Shown: positions 1-10,530 of the stretch, piece after piece
How the letters are laid out: the number at the start of each line of letters is the position of its first letter
How positions within the stretch are numbered: the stretch's first letter is position 1
Assembly: GCF_910591885.1 (NCBI RefSeq)
Contig: NW_025963557.1
Span: 2,852,001-2,916,000 of the forward strand
Direction: 5' to 3'
Origin: Bombus terrestris
Taxonomy: Eukaryota; Arthropoda; Insecta; Hymenoptera; Apidae
Length of the DNA stretch: 64,000 bases
Translations under genes and position numbers: made by a program
Notes under the pieces: generated by a model
The model's database searches: none
What the model saw: only the letters and a program-made list of their open reading frames with translations
What the model was told of the DNA's origin: nothing

Positions 1-720
1 TAGTATTACGTTATAACGTATGACGTCGTGTAGTATTACGTTATAACGTATGACGTTATGTATTATTACGATATAACGTAATACGTTATGCAGAATTGGG
101 TTATAACGTATGAAGTCATGTAGTTTTGCGTTATAACGTATGACGTTACGTAGTATTACGTTATAACGTATGATGTTATGGAGTATTACGTTATAACGTA
201 TGACGTCATGTGGTAGTACGTTATTACGAATAACGTTATATTGTGTTACTTTATGACGTATGACGTCATGTAGTTTTGCGTTATAACGTATGACGGTATG
301 TAGTATTGCGTTATTCCGTATAACGTTATATAGTGTTACGTTATAAAGTATGACGTCATGTAGTATTACGTTATAACGTATGACGTGATGTGGTATTACG
401 TTATTACGAATAACGTTATATTGTGTTACTTTATAACGTATGACGTCATGTAGTATTACGTTATAACGTATGGCGTTATGTAGTATTACGATATAACGTA
501 TGACGTCATGTGGTATTACGTTATTGCGAATAACGTTATATTGTGTTACTTTATGACGTATGACGTCATGTAGTATTACGTTATAACGTATGACGGTATG
601 TAGTATTACGTTATTCCGCATAACGTTGTATAGTGTTACTTTATGAAGTATGACGTTATGTTGTATTACGTTGTAACGTATGACGTCATGTAGTATTACG
701 TTATAACGTATGACGTCATG
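1..720 (+). repeat. 720-bp higher-order repeat unit (24 monomers)
   Basis: The order of monomer variants at 1-720 restarts at 721. Landmarks in order are GTCGTG at 25-30, the pair TATTATTACG (61) and CAGAATTGGG (91), TAGTTTTGCG (121), TGGTAGTACG (211), TAGTTTTGCG (271), ATTCCGTATAACG (about 314), TATGGCGTTATG (about 469), and ATTCCGCATAACG (about 614). All or most of the same order recurs near 16811, 25891 and 27901, with partial copies near 3471, 5123, 8280, 10110, 23090, 29770, 32770 and 35200. It is therefore the ancestral large unit of the left half. Inside it, trimers of about 90 bp recur at 181, 271, 361, 481 and 571, each with the middle monomer ending ATAACGTTATA or a close variant. 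Confidence 0.85.
691..720 (+). repeat. Consensus monomer with two perfect dyads
   Basis: This is an exact copy of the consensus. Positions 7-20 of the monomer form the 14-bp palindrome TACGTTATAACGTA, and positions 20-29 form the 10-bp palindrome ATGACGTCAT, overlapping by one base. The second contains TGACGTCA, the known recognition octamer of ATF/CREB-type and related plant bZIP proteins. That is knowledge of those families and not evidence of binding here. In the first 720 bp, 8 of 24 monomers carry TGACGTCA and 8 of 24 carry the full 14-bp dyad. The two halves of the monomer match at 10 of 15 positions. Confidence 0.9.
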
Positions 721-1230
721 TAGTATTACGTTATAACGTATGACGTCGTGTAGTATTACGTTATAACGTATGACGTTATGTATTATTACGATATAACGTA
801 ATACGTTATGCAGAATTGGGTTATAACGTATGACGGTATGTAGTATTGCGTTATTCCGTATAACGTTATATAGTGTTACGTTATAAAGTATGACGTCATG
901 TAGTATTACGTTATAACGTATGACGTGATGTGGTATTACGTTATTACGAATAACGTTATATTGTGTTACTTTATAACGTATGACGTCATGTAGTATTACG
1001 TTATAACGTATGGCGTTATGTAGTATTACGATATAACGTATGACGTCATGTGGTATTACGTTATTGCGAATAACGTTATATTGTGTTACTTTATGACGTA
1101 TGACGTCATGTAGTATTACGTTATAACGTATGACGGTATGTAGTATTACGTTATTCCGCATAACGTTGTATAGTGTTACTTTATGAAGTATGACGTTATG
1201 TTGTATTACGTTATAAAGTATGACGTCGTG
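721..1230 (+). repeat. Shortened second copy of the 720-bp unit with a hybrid monomer
   Basis: The copy starts like 1-120 but the monomer at 811-840 begins as the CAGAATTGGG type and ends TGACGGTATG, as the monomer at 271-300 does. It then continues as 301 onward. Six monomers (180 bp) are therefore missing. The last monomer (1201-1230) is also a hybrid, starting TTGTATTACG and ending AAAGTATGACGTCGTG. The simplest reading is unequal exchange between misaligned monomers in register. Confidence 0.8.
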
Positions 1231-2520
1231 TAGTATTACGTTATAACGTATGACGTTATGTGGTATTACGTTATTACGAATATCGTAATATTGTGTTACT
1301 TTATGACGTATGACGTCATGTAGTATTACTTTGTGACGTATGACGTCATGTAGTATTACTTTATGACGTATGACGTCATTTAGTATTACGATATAACGTA
1401 TGACGTTATGTAGTATTACGATATAACGTATGACGTTATTTAGTATTACGTTATAACGTATGACGTTATGTATTATTACGATATAACGTAATACGTTATG
1501 CAGAATTGGGTTATAACGTATGACGTCATGTAGTTTTGCGTTATAACGTATGACGTTACGTAGTATTATGTTATAACGTATGATGTTATGGAGTATTACG
1601 TTATAACGTATGACGTCATGTGGTAGTACGTTATTACGAATAACGTTATATTGTGTTACTTTATGACGTATGACGTCATGTAGTTTTGCGTTATAACGTA
1701 TGACGGTATGTAGTATTGCGTTATTCCGTATAACGTTATATAGTGTTACGTTATAAAGTATGACGTCATGTAGTATTACGTTATAACGTATGACGTGATG
1801 TGGTATTACGTTATTGCGAATAACGTTATATTGTGTTACTTTATGACGTATGACGTCATGTAGTATTACGTTATAACGTATGACGGTATGTAGTATTACG
1901 TTATTCCGCATAACGTTGTATAGTGTTACTTTATGAAGTATGACGTTATGTTGTATTACGTTATAAAGTATGACGTCGTGTAGTATTACGTTATAACGTA
2001 TGACGTTATGTGGTATTACGTTATTACGAATATCGTAATATTGTGTTACTTTATGACGTATGACGTCATGTAGTATTACTTTGTGACGTATGACGTCATG
2101 TAGTATTACTTTATGACGTATGACGTCATGTAGTATTACGATATAACGTATGACGTTATGTAGTATTACGATATAACGTATGACGTTATGTAGTATTACG
2201 TTATAACGTATGACGTCATGTAGTATTACGTTATAACGTATGACGGTATGTAGTATTGCATTATTCCGTATAACGTTATATAGTGTTACGTTATAAAGTA
2301 TGACGTCATGTAGTATTACGTTATAACGTATGACGTCATGTAGTATTACGATATAACGTACAACGTTATGTCGTATTACGTTATAACGTATCATGTCATG
2401 TAGTATTACGTTGTAACGTATGACGTTATGGAGTATTACGTTATAACGTATGAGGTCATGTGGTATTACGTTATTACGAATAACGTTATATTGTGTTACT
2501 TTATGACGTATGACGTCATG
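1231..2520 (+). repeat. Left-family satellite, first phase segment
   Basis: This stretch continues the array in the same 30-bp phase as base 1. It contains a block with TATCGTAATATTG (1280 and again about 2030), CTTTGTGACG monomers (about 1330 and 2080), and a further partial copy of the 720-bp unit at 1441-1950 with CAGAATTGGG at 1501. The block 1231-1440 is partly repeated at 1981-2190, a spacing of 750 bp. No gene or non-satellite sequence was seen. Confidence 0.85.
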
Positions 2521-2551
2521 TAGTATTAGGTTACAACGTATGACGATTATG
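2521..2551 (+). repeat. 31-bp monomer (GACGATTATG), first of 28 phase-shifting copies
   Basis: One extra base turns GACGT(T)ATG into GACGATTATG and moves the array phase by +1. I located TGACGATTAT at 2541, 4492, 6353, 6894, 11275, 11786, 12327, 13708, 14249, 15900, 17401, 17942, 20253, 20794, 22175, 24980, 30425, 32136, 33997, 38212, 41317, 43729, 43870, 46391, 50213, 52635, 62597 and 63199. The intervals up to 22175 are multiples of 30 plus 1, so almost no other indel is tolerated in that part. Five pairs sit exactly 541 bp apart: 6353/6894, 11786/12327, 13708/14249, 17401/17942 and 20253/20794. Confidence 0.9.
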
Positions 2552-3839
2552 TATTATTACGATATAACGTATGACGTTATGCAGTATTAGGTTATAACGT
2601 ATGACGTCATGTAGTTTTGCGAGATAACATATGACGTTATGTATTATTACGATATAACGTATGACGTCATGTGGTATTACGTTAATGCGAATAACGTTAT
2701 ATTGTGTCACTTTATGACGTATGAAGTCATGTAGTATTACGTTTTAACGTATGACGGTATGTAGTATTGCGTTATTCCGTATAACGTTATATAGTGTTAC
2801 GTTATAAAGTATGACGTCGTGTAGTATTACGTTATAACGTATGACGTTATGTATTATTACGATATAACGTATGACGTCATGTAGTATTACGTTATGACGT
2901 ATGACGTCATGTAGTATTACGTTATAACGTATGGCGTTATGTAGTATTACGATATAACGTATGACGTCATGTGGTATTACGTTATTGCGAATAACGTTAT
3001 ATTGTGTTACTTTATGACGTATGACGTCATGTAGTATTACGTTATAACGTATGACGGTATGTAGTATTACGGTATTCCGCATAACGTTGTATAGTGTTAC
3101 TTTATGAAGTATGACGTTATGTTGTATTACGTTATAACGTATGACGTCATGTAGTATTACGTTATAACGTATGGCGTTATGTAGTATTACGATATAACGT
3201 ATGACGTCATGTGGTATTACGTTATTGCGAACAACGTTATATTGTGTTACTTCATGATGTATGACGTCATGTAGTATTACGTTATAACGTATGACGGTAT
3301 GTAGTATTACGTTATTCCGCATAACGTTGTATAGTGTTACTTTATTACGTATGACGTCATGTAGTATTACGTTATAACGTATGACGGTATGTAGTATTAC
3401 GATATAACCTATGACGTCATGTAGTATTACGTTATAACGTATGACGTCATGTAGTATTACGTTATAACGTATGACGTCGTGTAGTATTACGTTATAACGT
3501 ATGACGTTATGTATTATTACGATATAACGTAATACGTTATGCAGAATTGGGTTATAACGTATGACGTCATGTAGTTTTGAGTTATAACGTATGACGTTAC
3601 GTAGTATTACGTTATAACGTATGATGTTATGGAGTATTACGTTATAACGTATGACGTCATGTGGTAGTACGTTATTACGAATAACGTTATATTGTGTTAC
3701 TTTATGACGTATGACGTCATGTAGTTTTGCGTTATAACGTATGACGTTATGTAGTATTACGATATAACGTATGACGTCATGTGGTATTACGTTATTGCGA
3801 ATAACGTTATATTGTGTCACTTTATGACGTATGACGTCA

Positions 3840-6416
3840 TGTAGTATTACGTTTTAACGTATGACGGTATGTAGTATTGCGTTATTCCGTATAACGTTAT
3901 ATAGTGTTACGTTATAAAGTATGACGTCGTGTAGTATTACGTTATAACGTATGACGTTATGTGGTATTACGTTATTACGAATATCGTAATATTGTGTTAC
4001 TTTATGACGTATGACGTCATGTAGTATTACTTTGTGACGTATGACGTCATGTAGTATTACTTTATGACGTATGACGTCATGTACTATTACGATATAACGT
4101 ATGACGTTATGTAGTATTACGATATAACGTATGACGTTATGTAGTATTACGTTATAACGTATGACGTCATGTAGTATTACGTTATAACGTATGACGGTAT
4201 GTAGTATTGCGTTATTCCGTATAACGTTATATAGTGTTACGTTATGAAGTATGACGTCATGTAGTATTACGTTATAACGTATGACGTCATGTAGTATTAC
4301 GATATAACGTACAACGTTATGTCGTATTACGTTATAACGTATCATGTCATGTAGAGTTACGTTATAACGTATGACGTTATGGAGTATTACGTTATAACGT
4401 ATGAGGTCATGTGGTATTACGTTATTACGAATAACGTTATATTGTGTTACTTTATGACGTATGACGTCATGTAGTATTAGGTTACAACGTATGACGATTA
4501 TGTATTATTACGATATAACGTATGACGTTATGCAGTATTAGGTTATAACGTATGACGTCATGTAGTATTACGTTATAACGTATGGCGTTATGTAGTATTA
4601 CGATATAACGTATGACGTCATGTGGTATTACGTTATTGCGAATAACGTTATATTGTGTTACTTTATGACGTATGACGTCATGTAGTATTACGTTATAACG
4701 TATGACGGTATGTAGTATTACGTTATTCCGCATAACGTTGTATAGTGTTACTTTATGAAGTATGACGTTATGTTGTATTACGTTATAACGTATGACGTCA
4801 TGTAGTATTACGTTATAACGTATGGCGTTATGTAGTATTACGATATAACGTATGACGTCATGTGGTATTACGTTATTGCGAATAACGTTATATTGTGTTA
4901 CTTCATGATGTATGACGTCATGTAGTATTACGTTATAACGTATGACGGTATGTAGTATTACGTTATTCCGCATAACGTTGTATAGTGTTACTTTATTACG
5001 TATGACGTCATGTAGTATTACGTTATAACGTATGACGGTATGTAGTATTACGATATAACCTATGACGTCATGTAGTATTACGTTATAACGTATGACGTCA
5101 TGTAGTATTACGTTATAACGTATGACGTCGTGTAGTATTACGTTATAACGTATGACGTTATGTATTATTACGATATAACGTAATGCGTTATGCAGAATTG
5201 GGTTATAACGTATGACGTCATGTAGTTTTGCGTTATAACGTATGACGTTACGTAGTATTACGTTATAACGTATGATGTTATGGAGTATTACGTTATAACG
5301 TATGACGTCATGTGGTAGTACGTTATTACGAATAACGTTATATTGTGTTACTTTATGACGTATGACGTCATGTAGTTTTGCGTTATAACGTATGACGGTA
5401 TGTAGTATTGCGTTATTCCGTATAACGTTATATAGTGTTACGTTATAAAGTATGACGTCATGTAGTATTACGTTATAACGTATGACGTGATGTGGTATTA
5501 CGTTATTACGAATAACGTTATATTGTGTTACTTTATAACGTATGACGTCATGTAGTATTACGTTATAACGTATGGCGTTATGTAGTATTACGATATAACG
5601 TATGACGTCATGTGGTATTACGTTATTGCGAATAACGTTATATTGTGTTACTTTATGACGTATGACGTCATGTAGTATTACGTTATAACGTATGACGGTA
5701 TGTAGTATTACGTTATTCCGCATAACGTTGTATAGTGTTACTTTATGAAGTATGACGTTATGTTGTATTACGTTATAAAGTATGACGTCGTGTAGTATTA
5801 CGTTATAAGGTATGACGTTATGTGGTATTACGTTATTACGAATATCGTAATATTGTGTTACTTTATGACATATGACGTCATGTAGTATTACTTTGTGACG
5901 TATGACGTCATGTAGTATTACTTTATGACGTATGACGTCATGTAGTATTACGATATAACGTATGACGTTATGTAGTATTACGATATAACGTATGACGTTA
6001 TGTAGTATTACGTTATAACGTATGACGTCATGTAGTATTAAGTTATAACGTATGACGGTATGTAGTATTGCGTTATTCCGTATAACGTTATATAGTGTTA
6101 CGTTATAAAGTATGACGTCATGTAGTATTACGTTATAACGTATGACGTCATGTAGTATTACGATATAACGTACAACGTTATGTCGTATTACGTTATAACG
6201 TATCATGTCATGTAGTATTACGTTATAACGTATGACGTTATGGAGTATTACGTTATAACGTATGAGGTCATGTGGTATTACGTTATTACGAATAACGTTA
6301 TATTGTGTTACTTTATGACGTATGACGTCATGTAGTATTAGGTTACAACGTATGACGATTATGTATTATTACGATATAACGTATGACGTTATGCAGTATT
6401 AGGTTATAACGTATGA
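3840..6416 (+). repeat. Segmental duplication, copy 1 (offset 27,644 bp)
   Basis: The monomer order here matches 31484-34060 at one constant offset. Matching landmarks include the 31-bp monomers at 4492/32136 and 6353/33997. Minus-strand frames of equal length (163 and 574 residues) also lie at 3854-4345 and 4482-6206 here and at the same offset in the other copy. The copies differ by scattered substitutions. After about 6416 they diverge: this copy goes on to TTTTGCGAGATAACA and the other to TGACGGTATG. Confidence 0.8.
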
Positions 6417-9269
6417 CGTCATGTAGTTTTGCGAGATAACATATGACGTTATGTATTATTACGATATAACGTATGACGTCATGTGGTATTACGTTAATGC
6501 GAATAACGTTATATTGTGTCACTTTATGACGTATGACGTCATGTAGTATTACGTTTTAACGTATGACGGTATGTAGTATTGCGTTATTCCGTATAACGTT
6601 ATATAGTGTTACGTTATAAAGTATGACGTCGTGTAGTATTACGTTATAACGTATGACGTTATGTATTATTACGATATAACGTATGACGTCATGTAGTATT
6701 ACGTTATAACGTATGACGTCATGTAGTATTACGTTATAACGTATGGCGTTATGTAGTATTACGATATAACGTATGACGTTATGGTGTATTACGTTATAAC
6801 GTATGAGGTCATGTGGTATTACGTTATTACGAATAACGTTATATTGTGTTACTTTATGACGTATGACGTCATGTAGTATTAGGTTACAACGTATGACGAT
6901 TATGTATTATTACGATATAACGTATGACGTTATGCAGTATTAGGTTATAACGTATGACGTCATGTAGTTTTGCGAGATAACATATGACGTTATGTATTAT
7001 TACGATATAACGTATGACGTCATGTGGTATTACGTTATTGCGAATAACGTTATATTGTGTCACTTTATGACGTATGACGTCATGTAGTATTACGTTTTAA
7101 CGTATGACGGTATGTAGTATTGCGTTATTCCGTATAACGTTATATAGTGCTACGTTATAAAGTATGACGTCGTGTAGTATTACGTTATAACGTATGACGT
7201 TATGTATTATTGCGATATAACGTATGACGTCATGTAGTATTACGTTATAACGTATGACGTCATGTGGTATTACGTTATTGCGAATAACGTTATATTGTGT
7301 TACTTCATGATGTATGACGTCATGTAGTATTACGTTATAACGTATGACGGTATGTAGTATTACGTTATTCCGCATAACGTTGTATAGTGTTACTTTATTA
7401 CGTATGACGTCATGTAGTATTACGTTATAACGTATGACGGTATGTAGTATTACGATATAACCTATGACGTCATGTAGTATTACGTTATAACGTATGACGT
7501 CATGTAGTATTACGTTATAACGTATGACGTCGTGTAGTATTACGTTATAACGTATGACGTTATGTATTATTACGATATAACGTAATACGTTATGCAGAAT
7601 TGGGTTATAACGTATGACGTCATGTAGTTTTGAGTTATAACGTATGACGTTACGTAGTATTACGTTATAACGTATGATGTTATGGAGTATTACGTTATAA
7701 CGTATGACGTCATGTGGTAGTACGTTATTGCGAATAACGTTATATTGTGTCACTTTATGACGTATGACGTCATGTAGTGTTACGTTTTAACGTATGACGG
7801 TATGTAGTATTGCGTTATTCCGTATAACGTTATATAGTGTTACGTTATAAAGTATGACGTCGTGTAGTATTACGTTATAACGTATGACGTTATGTGGTAT
7901 TACGTTATTACGAATATCGTAATATTGTGTTACTTGATGACGTATGACGTCATGTAGTATTACTTTGTGACGTATGACGTCATGTAGTATTACTTTATGA
8001 CGTATGACGTCATGTACTATTACGATATAACGTATGACGTTATGTAGTATTACGATATAACGTATGACGTTATGTAGTATTACGTTATAACGTATGACGT
8101 TATGTAGTATTACGTTATAACGTATGACGGTATGTAGTATTGCGTTATTCCGTATAACGTTATATAGTGTTACGTTATAAAGTATGACGTCATGTAGTAT
8201 TACGTTATAACGTATGACGTCATGTAGTATTACGATATAACGTACAACGTTATGTCGTATTACGTTATAACGTATGACGTCGTGTAGTATTACGTTATAA
8301 CGTATGACGTTATGTATTATTACGATATAACGTAATACGTTATGCAGAATTGGGTTATAACGTATGACGTCATGTAGTTTTGCGTTATAACGTATGACGT
8401 TACGTAGTATTACGTTATAACGTATGATGTTATGGAGTATTACGTTATAACGTATGACGTCATGTGGTAGTACGTTATTACGAATAACGTTATATTGTGT
8501 TACTTTATGACGTATGACGTCATGTAGTTTTGCGTTATAACGTATGACGGTATGTAGTATTGCGTTATTCCGTATAACGTTATATAGTGTTACGTTATAA
8601 AGTATGACGTCATGTAGTATTACGTTATAACGTATGACGTGATGTGGTATTACGTTATTACGAATAACGTTATATTGTGTTACTTTATAACGTATGACGT
8701 CATGTAGTATTACGTTATAACGTATGGCGTTATGTAGTATTACGATATAACGTATGACGTCATGTGGTATTACGTTATTGCGAATAACGTTATATTGTGT
8801 TACTTTATGACGTATGACGTCATGTAGTATTACGTTATAACGTATGACGGTATGTAGTATTACGTTATTCCGCATAACGTTGTATAGTGTTACTTTATGA
8901 AGTATGACGTTATGTTGTATTACGTTATAAAGTATGACGTCGTGTAGTATTACGTTATAACGTATGACGTTATGTGGTATTACGTTATTACGAATATCGT
9001 AATATTGTGTTACTTTATGACGTATGACGTCATGTAGTATTACTTTGTGACGTATGACGTCATGTAGTATTACTTTATGACGTATGACGTCATGTAGTAT
9101 TACGATATAACGTATGACGTTATGTAGTATTACGATATAACGTATGACGTTATGTAGTATTACGTTATAACGTATGACGTTATGTATTATTACGATATAA
9201 CGTAATACGTTATGCAGAATTGGGTTATAACGTATGACGTCATGTAGTTTTGCGTTATAACGTATGACG

Positions 9270-10530
9270 TTACGTAGTATTACGTTATAACGTATGATGT
9301 TATGGAGTATTACGTTATAACGTATGACGTCATGTGGTAGTACGTTATTACGAATAACGTTATATTGTGTTACTTTATGACGTATGACGTCATGTAGTTT
9401 TGCGTTATAACGTATGACGGTATGTAGTATTGCGTTATTCCGTATAACGTTATATAGTGTTACGTTATAAAGTATGACGTTATGTATTATTACGATATAA
9501 CGTATGACGTCATGTAGTATTACGTTATAACGTATGACGTCATGTAGTATTACGTTATAACGTATGGCGTTATGTAGTATTACGATATAACGTATGACGT
9601 CATGTGGTATTACGTTATTGCGAATAACGTTATATTGTGTTACTTTATGACGTATGACGCCATGTAGTATTACGTTATAACGTATGACGGTATGTAGTAT
9701 TACGTTATTCCGCATAACGTTGTATAGTGTTACTTTATGAAGTATGACGTTATGTTGTATTACGTTATAACGTATGACGTCATGTAGTATTACGTTATAA
9801 CGTATGGCGTTATGTAGTATTACGATATAACGTATGACGTCATGTGGTATTACGTTATTGCGAATAACGTTATATTGTGTTACTTCATGATGTATGACGT
9901 CATGTAGTATTACGTTATAACGTATGACGGTATGTAGTATTACGTTATTCCGCATAACGTTGTATAGTGTTACTTTATTACGTATGACGTCATGTAGTAT
10001 TACGTTATAACGTATGACGGTATGTAGTATTACGATATAACCTATGACGTCATGTAGTATTACGTTATAACGTATGACGTCATGTAGTATTACGTTATAA
10101 CGTATGACGTCGTGTAGTATTACGTTATAACGTATGACGTTATGTATTATTACGATATAACGTAATACGTTATGCAGAATTGGGTTATAACGTATGACGT
10201 CATGTAGTTTTGCGTTATAACGTATGACGTTACGTAGTATTACGTTATAACGTATGATGTTATGGAGTATTACGTTATAACGTATGACGTCATGTGGTAG
10301 TACGTTATTACGAATAACGTTATATTGTGTTACTTTATGACGTATGACGTCATGTAGTTTTGCGTTATAACGTATGACGGTATGTAGTATTGCGTTATTC
10401 CGTATAACGTTATATAGTGTTACGTTATAAAGTATGACGTCATGTAGTATTACGTTATAACGTATGACGTGATGTGGTATTACGTTATTACGAATGACGT
10501 TATATTGTGTTACTTTATAACGTATGACGT
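9270..10530 (+). repeat. Duplicated block shared with 27086-28346
   Basis: Two rare features coincide at the same offset of 17,816 bp. One is the join AAAGTATGACGTTATG followed by TATTATTACG, at 9480 and 27296. The other is the rare GACGCCATG near 9660 and 27476. The match breaks on the right at 10530, where this copy jumps to TATTATTACG and the other continues as the ordinary unit. The left limit is approximate. Confidence 0.7.

Noticed and set aside
691..720. CENP-B box
   Set aside because: The essential TTCG...CGGG pattern is absent from the consensus. TTCG appears only in the rare AATTTCGATA monomers, without the rest of the box.
691..720. TGACGTCA as an active promoter element
   Set aside because: The octamer matches a known binding site, but it is part of the satellite consensus and there is no gene nearby. 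It is reported only as a structural observation.
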